Shown: positions 19,956 to 27,414 of the stretch, in pieces
Layout: every line of letters starts with the position of its first letter
Numbering within the stretch: position 1 is the first letter of the stretch
DNA from: Seminavis robusta
Taxonomy: Eukaryota; Bacillariophyta; Bacillariophyceae; Naviculales; Naviculaceae
DNA: 27,414 bases
Reading direction: 5' to 3'
NCBI GenBank assembly: GCA_903772945.1
Contig: CAICTM010001535.1
Location: forward strand, 1-27,414
Made by a program: the position numbers and the translations under genes
The notes under the pieces: generated by a model
Told to the model about the DNA's origin: nothing
What the model saw: only the letters and a program-made list of their open reading frames with translations
Databases searched by the model: none

Positions 19956-20728
19956 ATGCAGCGACTTTGTTCTACTGGAAAGGCAATACCTTTCCTGGTT
20001 CCAAGAGCTAGATGTAGTTTTTCAGGGGGAGGTTGTTCAGGGAGTTTTTCTTCAGTGTCTGCGACAGTCAGTTCACCTCTTGCCGCGAAAGATACGGCTT
20101 GTCCTCGATTATCCCGAGCTTTTTGCAGTGCAAGTAACACCAGCGATACTGAAGCCCGACAACAACGGCCAGATCCATTTGCACGGAGGCCCACTGCCGT
20201 GTGCGATCCCTACGGACAAGGAGGAAAACCCTTACCGATATGGGAAGCCAATGCACTGCTGGCAACCGTTGATACGAGTTGGAGAATGGAATTAGCGGAT
20301 GACGACGATTCAGATCCCCAGACACTGGTTCGTGAATTTGTACATCCCGATTTCATTGCCGGATCCAAATTTGTGGCCAAACTGGCCGCCGTGGCACAAC
20401 TGCAAACCCATTATCCATCCATCCAACTGGAGCGGAGAATTCTATCGAAACAAAAAGCTTGGCAAGTTGTGACCAAAGTGACATGTCACACTCTGGTTCT
20501 GGGAGGGTTGTCCACCCATGATTTTCACTTGGCCATGGTACGTGAACTGGTGGAAATAGAGGACATTATTAGAATAAAATAGAATGATGTACCGGTGGGC
20601 CTGTTGTGTGATTACTAATGATTGTTTTATTGCCTTTTTCTTGGCACTTCCTAAAGCTCATTGATGTGGAAGCGGAACGCCCCGAAGTGAAAGAGCTAAT
20701 AATCCCTGAACAAGGAAAGGAGGCATGA
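19956..20728 (+). CDS. Pterin-4a-carbinolamine dehydratase-like protein, probably organellar
   Basis: The exons are 19956-20537 and 20657-20728, giving 217 residues; the 119-nt intron has GTACG...AAAG ends and the join gives HLAM|LIDVEAE. The family dehydrates 4a-hydroxytetrahydropterin to quinonoid dihydropterin, recycling the cofactor, and some members have other roles. The fold is visible from about residue 92: WEANALLATVDTSWRMEL, REFVHPDFIAGSKFVAKLAAVAQLQ, THYPSI, VVTKVTCHT, LGGLSTHDFHLAM. The canonical active site has His-His-Pro; here it is His152-Tyr153-Pro154, while the later His178 and Asp189 are kept. The first 80 residues are rich in Ser, Arg, Ala and Cys with few acidic residues until about residue 64, as in a mitochondrial or plastid transit peptide. 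The gene converges on the superoxide reductase gene. Confidence 0.82.
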
Positions 20729-21040
20729 GTAGTCTAGGGTTCTTGAAAGGTTCAGGAGAGCGGGACCAGGATAAGTATCACGCTACAAGTCCGGTAGATC
20801 TAGAGTGGAAGGTAAAAAGTAATTTCTCATGAATGATGCTACGATTGAATCATTTGATTCGATTCCATGCACTCTGTAGTGTCTCGTTTGTCAAGTGCAT
20901 GCAGGCGAAATCGATCAAGAATCGAAAGTCTGAAGTGAATTGTTGCTATGCTCGGTCTGTTCAGGTACTTAGCGATACTGTCGCTTATCTTTTGCACTGT
21001 AGCTACCGGATGGCGTTGATTTGATTCATTCCAAATTCTC
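20729..21040. other. Convergent intergenic region
   Basis: 312 bp between the stop codons of the pterin dehydratase (+) and superoxide reductase (-) genes. No gene or clear structure beyond a short inverted repeat around GAATCATTTGATTC at 20846-20859. Confidence 0.4.
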
Positions 21041-21598
21041 TTATACCGTGAAGGACTCTCCTTGCCACAGTCCATGCAAATTGCAAAACAACAATGGTCG
21101 TACTTTCGTCCCCTTCGCTACTTTGGCGACCAGGGTAGGAGGAGCCGCGTCAGTGGCCACAAAGTGTTTGGCTTCAATCACCTTGTTCGAATCTTCATCC
21201 TTGAGCCACAAATACTCGATGAAATGCGGTTTTTCCGGATCCATAACGTGAGGCACCACGACCTTGACCGATGTACCCTTAACGGTGGTTTGTGGCAAGT
21301 GCTTTTCCGGGGCTCCCTTGACGTTGACCAGGTCCTTGTTTTCGTATTCCAATGCTTCCACCTTGCCGGAAAGAGGCATGGCAACGGCGGCTGGGAGGGT
21401 ACCCACGCCTGCTGCCGCGGTGGCTGCGGCCAGGACGAGTGCGACACGGCGAGAGATTTCTTCTTGGAACAATGGATTGTTGTCATCTTTGGTCGCTAGA
21501 AGTTGCGTCTTCTCAGCGGGAGCAGTCGGCATGGGGCAAAATCCAACTGCCAGACTCAAGAAGCCAGAGAGGAACAGGTAGGAAAGGACTTTCTGCAT
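21041..21598 (-). CDS. Superoxide reductase with plastid and Tat-type thylakoid-lumen presequence
   Basis: A single exon of 185 residues. Superoxide reductase reduces superoxide to hydrogen peroxide at a mononuclear Fe centre held by four His and one Cys. The centre is visible: EKHLP (Glu98, Lys99, His100), His117 and His125 in HVMDPEKPH, and CNLHGLW (Cys172, His175). The His117-His125 spacing is two residues longer than the usual HPMTPEH arrangement. There is no N-terminal rubredoxin-like domain, so it is the one-iron (neelaredoxin) type. Residues 1-20 are a signal peptide ending AVGF, resembling the diatom plastid entry motif. Residues 50-73 form a second, Tat-like signal with a twin Arg (SRRVALVL), a hydrophobic Ala-rich core and an AVA cleavage site. 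I infer a thylakoid-lumen location. Its upstream region is limited by a transposon 188 bp away. Confidence 0.87.
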   Translation of the reverse strand: MQKVLSYLFLSGFLSLAVGFCPMPTAPAEKTQLLATKDDNNPLFQEEISRRVALVLAAATAAAGVGTLPAAVAMPLSGKVEALEYENKDLVNVKGAPEKHLPQTTVKGTSVKVVVPHVMDPEKPHFIEYLWLKDEDSNKVIEAKHFVATDAAPPTLVAKVAKGTKVRPLLFCNLHGLWQGESFTV

Positions 21599-21783
21599 CT
21601 TTACAGGACGTGTATCTTATTCACTGATAACAAATGGTACCTCTAGCTCTAGCCAGTAGCAATTAGTTCAATAGGTGTCAATAGATACCGGTACTAGTAT
21701 CTGTTGCTTGGGCGAGATGATGCGATCACAAAAAATGATGAAAGATCCAGACTTCGAGCACTGACGTCATTGGCATCAAAGCA
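21599..21783. promoter_or_regulatory. Upstream region of the superoxide reductase gene, cut by a transposon
   Basis: Only this short stretch lies between the superoxide reductase start and the target duplication of the Harbinger element, so the ancestral promoter beyond it has been displaced by 4 kb. No specific promoter element was recognised. Confidence 0.4.
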
Positions 21784-21786
21784 TAA

Positions 21787-21831
21787 GGCCCTGTTTCAAC
21801 AACATTTTTGGGATGCGGACATTTGGACTTT
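21787..21831 (+). repeat. Left terminal inverted repeat of the Harbinger element
   Basis: Pairs with the right end: the first 17 bases are identical, then TTTTGGG and CGGAC are shared, with a few substitutions between them. Confidence 0.9.
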
Positions 21832-22056
21832 GGGAGGCCATTTCCACAAGGCCCAAAACTGACATCACCAAGATCGCCTTCCAACACCAATGCGAAATCC
21901 AACCAAAATTGGATTTTGTGACTCCCGCGAATGGCCAAGTGCCAATGGACTTCCAACCAGCTTCCAATGAGAGGCACCAAGAGGTTGATTGTCGTGTAAG
22001 CTTGTCGAAAAGGTCCTCTAAAGAATGCAACTACCAGAAGTGACACAAAACAGAAA

Positions 22057-23508
22057 ATGTTTATCAGTATTGCGATAGTGGTCATCTGGCTTCTCCTCTT
22101 ACCGGTTGCTGCTGGTGGAAGGACCAGCCATCCTTTGGAGGAACCACAGAATTTTGTCACTGCTGCCGCTGCGTTGCTTTCAGTAGCTGATCCCACATCG
22201 TTCGATGGTAAGCCCAAAAGAGTCAGGGGAGAACACCGACAGAGGAAGAGGAAGTATGTTAATGACATTTTCAATGAGCTTGGTCCCCATTACGTTCGTC
22301 GGGCTTACCGAATGGAACCTGGTTCTTTTTGGAAGCTGGTACGTCTCTTGAGGAGCTACATTGAACCAAAGAAGAAAGATAATGAGAAGAAGAGGAGGCG
22401 GGGAGCCAGGAATGGTCTGATTCCTTTGCCCAGCCGTGTCAGTGCTGCAATCCGGTACTTCGCTGGTGGTTCTGCGTATGACATTGCCTGTGTACATGGT
22501 TTTGGGCATACAGAAGTGTTCCGGTCAGTCTGGAGAGTGGTCGATGCTGTTAACAAGTGCCCCGAACTTGACTTTTCTTACCCTTCCAGTCATGAAGAAC
22601 AACAGAAGATTGCCGACGGCTTCCACAAATACAGTCGCGGAGTCTTCCATTCCTGCGCTGGAGCAATCGATGGGATGCTGGTTTGGACCGAACGACCCAG
22701 CAAAGAGAGTTGTGACATCGCAGAGTGTGGTCCCAAGAAATTCTTTTGTGGACGGAAGAAGAAGTTTGGTCTCAACATGCAAGCAACATGCGACAATCAC
22801 CGCCGCTTCCTTGATCTTTATATTGGACACCCAGCATCCACTTCAGATTATCTTGCATGGACATCCTCCCCACTGTACCACATGATGGAACGCGAAGGAT
22901 TCATGAAAGAGGGACTCTGCTTGTTTGGGGACAATGCTTATGTCAACACCACGTACATGGCAACTCCATATAAAGCCGTTGGATCAGGACCAAAGGATGC
23001 ATACAACTACTACCATTCGAACGTTCGAATCACCATCGAGTGTGCTTTTGGCATGCTGGTGCGCCGCTGGGGTATCTTGCTTCGCCCATTCCCAACTGCC
23101 ATTTCCATCGCCAAAGTCTCAGCCATAGTGCGCTGCTTGTGCCGCTTGCACAATTTCTGCATAAATGAGCGATTGGCGAGAATGGAGAATGAGACAACAA
23201 ATTCGCCAGAGGAGGAGACTGCGCAGGACATGGCAGAGAGACTTACCAGCGACGAGATGAACATTGTCTTTGAGGGAGGCGGGTTGAACATTGGGAGCAC
23301 TGGAGATAACTACAGACCGGAAGGATTGCTCCATGGTGGAGACCATTTCGATGATGTGACTAACTACTGGACAAGAGTGTCGCGAAAAGTCGTTGGTTCG
23401 CCACTCCCAAGGGAATGTATGTGTGAAATCGTGCGCTCTAAAGGATTGAAAAGGCAAACTCCCCGGAATTGGCAGGGAAAGACACCTGCCCGCTCCTATT
23501 CAGCTTAG
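22057..23508 (+). CDS. PIF/Harbinger transposase (DDE superfamily, DDE_Tnp_4 type)
   Basis: A 483-residue intact frame from ATG to TAG. It cuts and rejoins the element ends in the nucleus. The catalytic triad can be placed at Asp205 (AGAIDGML), Asp292 (GDNAYV) and Glu328 (RITIECAFGMLVRRWGIL), the usual DDE_Tnp_4 pattern. The region before it has the helix-turn-helix-like PSRVSAAIRYFAGGSAYDIACVHGFGHTEVFRSVWRVV (about 125-163, written here in part only as a location) and a Lys/Arg-rich stretch at about 105-117 that could serve nuclear import. An oddity is that residues 1-20 form a strongly hydrophobic, signal-peptide-like stretch (IAIVVIWLLLLPVAAGG). That is unexpected for a nuclear enzyme; the real start may be further in or this part may not be translated. 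It converges with the accessory gene. Confidence 0.92.
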   Translation: MFISIAIVVIWLLLLPVAAGGRTSHPLEEPQNFVTAAAALLSVADPTSFDGKPKRVRGEHRQRKRKYVNDIFNELGPHYVRRAYRMEPGSFWKLVRLLRSYIEPKKKDNEKKRRRGARNGLIPLPSRVSAAIRYFAGGSAYDIACVHGFGHTEVFRSVWRVVDAVNKCPELDFSYPSSHEEQQKIADGFHKYSRGVFHSCAGAIDGMLVWTERPSKESCDIAECGPKKFFCGRKKKFGLNMQATCDNHRRFLDLYIGHPASTSDYLAWTSSPLYHMMEREGFMKEGLCLFGDNAYVNTTYMATPYKAVGSGPKDAYNYYHSNVRITIECAFGMLVRRWGILLRPFPTAISIAKVSAIVRCLCRLHNFCINERLARMENETTNSPEEETAQDMAERLTSDEMNIVFEGGGLNIGSTGDNYRPEGLLHGGDHFDDVTNYWTRVSRKVVGSPLPRECMCEIVRSKGLKRQTPRNWQGKTPARSYSA

Positions 23509-23859
23509 TGCATCTAAATTTAACATATAGTATCACATGTTTTAGGATATCAATGTGCTGTAGTTAGCATTGGCCGTGCCATCGCAAGAATCATCCTCAA
23601 CTGATCGCCAATTTCGTGATAAGAGAAAACCGCTCACATGCACTCTCTCCGTGGGATTGAATTGGGCGATGGCACCTAGCTTTCTGTTGCCGCCACCTAT
23701 ATCTTCAAGTCTGTTTCTTAAGTCTGCTACTATCTGTCTTAATCTGTTACCGGAGGCGCTACGTTTCAAACAATCGCGAACACAAATCGAAAAAGCAAAG
23801 CAGCCACACACATGCGGCTTCTGCTCTATTGTCCTAAGAAAATGGCAGCCACCATGAGC
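23509..23859. other. Internal spacer of the Harbinger element
   Basis: 351 bp between the two convergent element genes, presumably their 3' untranslated regions. No further coding sequence is supported. Confidence 0.5.
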
Positions 23860-25275
23860 TTAATCTTCCTCATCACCATCATCACTGTCATCATCACTGT
23901 CGATGTAGATGCTCTTCTTCTTGTTGGATTTCTTCTTCTTCTTGGGTGGTTCTTTATCCATTTCATCGATCGTCTCCTGGCAAATGTCAATCTGCCCAGC
24001 CAACACTTTGACACGCTTCGAGTAAATGTCAATCATTTTGCTGCTGGAGGCTTCGAGGAGTTTGATCTGGTAATCCATTTCCTTATCTTGAAGTTCACGA
24101 AGTTCCTTGAAGAGAGCAGCACGGGACATACTGGTCATGGCAAGTCCCATCTTCGCTCGAAAGAAAGCCAGTTCTCTATCTTCCTTGCGGCGCTTCCTTG
24201 CCGAAGCAGATGCATCCGACCCTGCAACAGAAGCACAGCTTGTTGATGTGGCACTAGAACTCTCTGCGATCACAGCCATCACATGCTTGAGTACCTCCTC
24301 CTGATCAGCGATGTGCCAAAGGTAGAGAATGTGTTCCTTGGTTTGAGAGTCGAGAAAGTTGGCTCTGTTGTCACCACACTGGAGTTCGTCTTCGCCAAGG
24401 TGGCCAAACTCATCATCTCCTTCATGTCTCTGGCCAAATCCGTTTCCACTGAGCTCCCACTTGGCAATGATCTTGATCAACTTTGCACGGCAGTCACCCC
24501 AGCGCCTTTGGACATCTTCAGGAGTAATCGGCGATGGTACATGGTCGTTGTTAAGGGAACACTCCAAGACATCTGAGAACGTGGAATGAAGGTCCGGCAA
24601 GCATCGAGAGAGAACAAGGTGAGATTCGTCGTTGTACAACCTAGCAGCTGCTTCATAGATTGTCTCGGGCCTGTCTTCTGAGTTGCGAGCATCTAACTCA
24701 TCCCTTTCTGCAACGTTGTACATGGCCAGAAACTTCTCGCGATTGGTCTCATCCAGCATGCACTCAATTAAGCGTATGTATGGCTCTGGGTGATTCCACG
24801 GGGAAGCCTTTTCTTTCTTGTCTTCCTTCTCGTTTGCCGCTTTGACCAGCAAGTCATACAGCTTCTTTTCTTCCATCAGGATGTATGCCCTATCTCCAGT
24901 ATGGGAAACTGGATTCTTCTGCAACCACTCGACACACTTCTTTCTGTTCCAGTAAGTACATGTTGGCTGCTTCAGGGCGTCAACCTTGCAACGACGCTTG
25001 ATTTCCTCAACAAGATTCCGCTGTGTGGCAACTACCTTCTTCCTAAATTTCATTGATGCGTATGGTTCAACATCAGTATTGCCTACCTCACGTCCGTCAC
25101 CTGTTTTCAGACCAATTCCCATGGCCATCAAGTCGATTGCTTTGTCACCGTTGCTCTTGTGGTAGCGTTCAGATGGTCCACCGTTGACACTCTCCTGGGG
25201 AACATCTGCTAACTCATCTTGGAGGTAAGGAGAATCAGCAAGGCGAACGTGAGTGGGTGTTGTATTGTCGGTCAT
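23860..25275 (-). CDS. Harbinger accessory protein (Myb-like partner by position), unconfirmed family
   Basis: 471 residues from the ATG at 25275; the frame is open for another 111 bases upstream without an ATG, so a spliced longer start is possible. Autonomous PIF/Harbinger elements carry a second, Myb/SANT-like or related protein that binds element ends and helps import the transposase; position and orientation fit that role. Visible parts: KKCVEWLQKNP; PWNHPEPYIRLIECMLDE followed by RDELDARN, a pattern typical of such partners; QRRWGDCRAKLIKIIAKW; a long C-terminal helix (RAALFKELRELQDKEMDYQ); then a Lys-rich run PPKKKKKSNKKKS (nuclear import) and an acidic Asp/Glu tail. I do not see a clear three-Trp Myb repeat, so the DNA-binding family stays open. 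Confidence 0.7.
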   Translation of the reverse strand: MTDNTTPTHVRLADSPYLQDELADVPQESVNGGPSERYHKSNGDKAIDLMAMGIGLKTGDGREVGNTDVEPYASMKFRKKVVATQRNLVEEIKRRCKVDALKQPTCTYWNRKKCVEWLQKNPVSHTGDRAYILMEEKKLYDLLVKAANEKEDKKEKASPWNHPEPYIRLIECMLDETNREKFLAMYNVAERDELDARNSEDRPETIYEAAARLYNDESHLVLSRCLPDLHSTFSDVLECSLNNDHVPSPITPEDVQRRWGDCRAKLIKIIAKWELSGNGFGQRHEGDDEFGHLGEDELQCGDNRANFLDSQTKEHILYLWHIADQEEVLKHVMAVIAESSSATSTSCASVAGSDASASARKRRKEDRELAFFRAKMGLAMTSMSRAALFKELRELQDKEMDYQIKLLEASSSKMIDIYSKRVKVLAGQIDICQETIDEMDKEPPKKKKKSNKKKSIYIDSDDDSDDGDEED

Positions 25276-25732
25276 GGTTGTTTCTTTCCTTGTTTCTTTC
25301 GATGTTGTCTCAACAAATGAGCTCTCTCCTTCTGCTTCTACTTCCAGTTTTCTGGCCTTCCGAAAACGCTTGTCGACATCTTTCACTTACTGAACCTGGC
25401 AAGGAGTCTTGTAGGCTGAAGACCATAGCGATACTGCATGACAATGCGAGGCATCATTGAAATAGTAAGCTATTGACGCAATGACAACATTGACATTGCA
25501 ATTTTTCATCAACGTCTAACATCTTTTTCTTGTTTCTTCCTTTCCAGAATGTTCCCAAACATGATCCATATTGTGGACTGAACGCACCAATCAACCTGCG
25601 AATTGAGTACCAGATCCAATTTTGGAGTAGCGGAAACCACGGCCCAGGCGGTTTCCTCAACTCCAAAATTGGAGGTAGCGGAAAAGCCTCATTTTGGGAG
25701 CATTCTGGCCACGTATGCAGCAATGAGGCCCT
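25276..25732. other. Right subterminal region of the Harbinger element
   Basis: Probable promoter and leader of the accessory gene plus subterminal binding sites. It contains CCAATTTTGG near 25616 and CCAAAATTGG near 25662, matching inverted words near the left end. Confidence 0.5.
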
Positions 25733-25777
25733 AAAGTCCCAAAGTCCGAAGCCCAAAACAGTTGTTGAAACAGGGCC
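25733..25777 (-). repeat. Right terminal inverted repeat of the Harbinger element
   Basis: Reverse complement begins GGCCCTGTTTCAACAAC and then TGTTTTGGGCTTCGGAC, matching the left end. TAA follows directly at 25778. Confidence 0.9.
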
Positions 25778-26090
25778 TAAAGATCGCATCGAAGAATCAA
25801 CCAATCTTCGAGACTTCATTCTCTGATTTACAGACATACATTGCCTGCAGCGGAATGTCATCACACAATAGAGTCCCCAGTCCAGGCGGCTCCGTCCATA
25901 CTTAGAATACCAGTATTACTAGCTAGCTCTGCGAAATTCGTGCCGAGCAAGTCTAGAGCGTCCAGCCAGAGGGCGAGATTTTGCTTCAGGCCGCACTCCG
26001 ATGGGTGGGCCTCGTTTCAGGAAGGAACGATCCATACAGTTTCGGACAGTTTCGGGTACCGGTATGTACCAGAATTTGAAAAGTAGTTGC

Positions 26091-26145
26091 GTACCCGTAT
26101 TCATCGTGTGTCTCGGCCTAAAGGATGGCAATGTCCTACGGATAC
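26091..26145 (+). repeat. Direct repeat, copy 1 (partner at 26659-26713)
   Basis: Begins GTACCCGTATTCATCGTGTG and ends CCTACGGATAC; 52 of 55 bases match the second copy 568 bp away. Flanking words GGTATGTACC and CAGTTTC occur before both copies, but copy 1 has about 27 extra bases between them. Confidence 0.8.
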
Positions 26146-26250
26146 GGTACTACGTTTCTGCAACAGTGGTTGCACAGTACTTTTACGGTACTACATGGTA
26201 GCCATGCCTTATAGTGAGTCTGTTACATGAGTACTTATTGTGTTTTCGTT

Positions 26251-26374
26251 TTCGTGGACTTGTGCTTTTCGAACGGATTTCGAGGACTTCTGCTTTTCGA
26301 ACGTACGTACTAGTACGCTAGCTAGCTACTAGTAGCCAGCGATTTCGTGGATTCGTGGACTTGTGCTTTTTCGG
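26251..26374 (+). repeat. Partial tandem repeat, 26-27 bp unit
   Basis: TTCGTGGACTTGTGCTTTTC plus GAACGGA (from 26251) is followed directly by TTTCGAGGACTTCTGCTTTT plus CGAACG (26278-26303). A third copy, TTCGTGGACTTGTGCTTTTT plus CGG, lies at 26352-26374 after a spacer. Confidence 0.7.
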
Positions 26375-26658
26375 AGAGGTGGTATCTGTGGATGTACTGG
26401 TGCCGATTTACGACACCAGAACGAAAACGAAATGATTGTACTGTAGTAGAAACTTGAACGTATTGCCATCTCTCGTACAGCACCCGTCGGCGTTCCTTCG
26501 TCTTGATGCAGTGGTGTTGCTGTGAACTGTTCCTCGCCCTGCGGGAAGACAGTGCGACATGGTGCTCGCTGCATTGGCATCATATTTGTTGGTCGGCAAT
26601 GCAGCTCGATTTCAGCCCTTCAGGACCGATCTATAGGTACAGTTTCTGGCAGCGGTAT

Positions 26659-26713
26659 GTACCCGTATCCATCGTGTGTCTCGGCCTAAAGGATGACAAT
26701 GTCCTAGGGATAC
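26659..26713 (+). repeat. Direct repeat, copy 2 (partner at 26091-26145)
   Basis: Begins GTACCCGTATCCATCGTGTG and ends CCTAGGGATAC. It lies just 3' of the TDP1 gene, about 26 bp beyond its stop. Confidence 0.8.
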
Positions 26714-26739
26714 CAACATCGTAGCATCCATGGCAATCT

Positions 26740-27414
26740 TCAATCCCAACAATCTTGATGGCCATTTTGCTGCTCCTTCCGCTGCTGGCTCAAGGCATGC
26801 TTGTCCAAAAAGCCTTGATAGTTCAAGCCACAAAAGGGTTGGTAGCATTGGGGGGCAGTATTGCTGGGTGGAACCAATCGACAAGGCAGTCGTTCTACCC
26901 ATGCTTGAATACGATCAAATTTGGAAGACACCATGACCACTCCCAGTTCTACGTTCTTGGGCATTGCATCTCCCAATCCCCATGCAGCTCGGCTGAAGTT
27001 GTGCGACCCTACATAGAGAACTCCTTCGGTGTTGAACAGGAACTTTCCATGGGTGGTGGGGGCAAGTGCTAGATGTTGTTCGTGCGTCGAAAGACCATGC
27101 TTGTACAGTTTGCTATTGGGAGGATTGGGCGAGGCATTGCCAAAGATTTTGGTTCGACTTTGAACGGGAATGTTCTTGTTCCAATGATACGCCGGCAAAG
27201 GACGAATGCAACGCAACCCGGTCAGATCCGATTGTGCCGCCAATTCCACAGACGGCCACAGGCACTTGACACGATCATCCACTTGCTCCCATGTGGCCGT
27301 GTCTTCGGAAAAGCTTTGAATGCCTTGCATGGCTTGATGCATTTGCCACAAAAAGCCTGGTTTCAGATTCCCCATGGAGCCCGACGTGGCATAGAGAATG
27401 GCATTCTTGCATGT
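26740..27414 (-). CDS. TDP1: Tyrosyl-DNA phosphodiesterase 1, C-terminal part (partial at right edge)
   Basis: A minus-strand frame open from the window edge to the stop at 26740, 224 residues. TDP1 removes stalled topoisomerase I peptides and other 3' adducts from DNA in the nucleus and organelles. The second HKN catalytic motif is visible: HGKFLF (His and Lys) and, 20 residues on, SHNFSRAAWG (Asn), as in the phospholipase-D-like family. Upstream are the family phrase equivalent to SSxGSxG (ATSGSMGNL at the edge), LWPSVE and the PLPAYHW region. After the motif comes NVELGVVM and a short C-terminus. The first HKD half, and any introns there, lie outside the window, so the internal Met at 27375 is not the start. 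Confidence 0.88.
   Translation of the reverse strand, partial: TCKNAILYATSGSMGNLKPGFLWQMHQAMQGIQSFSEDTATWEQVDDRVKCLWPSVELAAQSDLTGLRCIRPLPAYHWNKNIPVQSRTKIFGNASPNPPNSKLYKHGLSTHEQHLALAPTTHGKFLFNTEGVLYVGSHNFSRAAWGLGDAMPKNVELGVVMVSSKFDRIQAWVERLPCRLVPPSNTAPQCYQPFCGLNYQGFLDKHALSQQRKEQQNGHQDCWD

Larger units (their letters stand above)
21787..25777. mobile_element. Complete PIF/Harbinger DNA transposon, 3,991 bp
   Basis: The ends are perfect: TAA target duplication (21784-21786 and 25778-25780), fitting the TWA preference of PIF/Harbinger, and terminal inverted repeats starting GGCCCTGTTTCAACAAC on both sides. It contains the two genes expected of an autonomous element, an intact DDE transposase (+) and an accessory protein (-), arranged tail to tail with about 350 bp between them. 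Subterminal sequence on the left (CCAAAATTGGAT near 21902) recurs in inverted form on the right (ATCCAATTTTGG at 25614-25625), and CCAAAATTGG is also present near 25662. No frameshifts or stops are seen in either gene, so it may be young or still mobile. Confidence 0.93.
25781..26739. other. Intergenic region with short dispersed repeats
   Basis: About 960 bp between the transposon and the 3' end of the TDP1 gene. No gene is supported. It holds a 55-bp direct repeat pair, a partial tandem repeat and self-complementary words such as ACGTACGTACTAGTACG near 26302. Confidence 0.5.

Noticed and set aside
21726..22274. 182-codon minus-strand ORF with membrane-like segments across the left end of the Harbinger element
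   Set aside because: It runs antisense through the inverted repeat and the transposase start. The hydrophobic parts reflect the opposite strand.
1..27414. CRISPR array, operon or bacterial-type gene cluster
   Set aside because: Introns, eukaryotic targeting signals and eukaryotic transposons are present. No regularly spaced identical repeats were seen.

Overview
The window looks like nuclear DNA of a diatom, probably a pennate species. This is inferred from protein families and gene structure, not from a marker gene. The evidence is: short GT-AG introns (80-119 nt); a Ty1/copia-like Gag of the type common in diatom genomes; presequences with a Phe at the predicted signal-peptide cleavage site; a large SDP1-type lipase; and long CAA/GTT triplet runs inside genes.

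Layout. 1-8.7 kb is repeat-rich. It holds a decayed tyrosine recombinase (1-1024), about 2.6 kb without a confident gene, and an A+T-rich block containing a 694-bp direct tandem duplication (copy A 3644-4732, copy B 4733-5426). Copy A carries a 393-bp MITE that copy B lacks. The duplication runs straight into the start codon of a Gag gene (5421-6710, with a premature stop). A second ORF of unknown function (6998-8071) follows, and no protease, integrase or reverse transcriptase is seen. A broken poly-Asn ORF lies at 8100-8681 on the minus strand.

8.9-21.6 kb is a conventional gene-dense stretch with six host genes: a LON-substrate-binding-domain protein (+); an EF-hand/transmembrane SDP1-like triacylglycerol lipase (-, 4 exons); an AT-hook nuclear protein (-, 4 exons); a Tudor-like plus helicase-associated-domain, Gln-rich, coiled-coil protein (+, 3 exons), divergent from the AT-hook gene; a pterin-4a-carbinolamine dehydratase-like protein (+, 2 exons); and a superoxide reductase (-) with a two-step plastid plus Tat-type thylakoid-lumen presequence. 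The exon joins were worked out from splice sites and restored family motifs.

21.8-25.8 kb is a complete, apparently autonomous PIF/Harbinger transposon of 3,991 bp with TAA target duplication, terminal inverted repeats, an intact DDE transposase and a convergent accessory-protein gene. It sits 188 bp upstream of the superoxide reductase start codon. The window ends in the C-terminal half of tyrosyl-DNA phosphodiesterase 1 (-), whose 5' part lies beyond the right edge.

The host genes do not form an obvious pathway. The most notable points are the lumen-targeted superoxide reductase with a transposon in its promoter region, the calcium-binding motif in the lipase, and the layered history of tandem duplication then MITE insertion in front of a Gag-only element.
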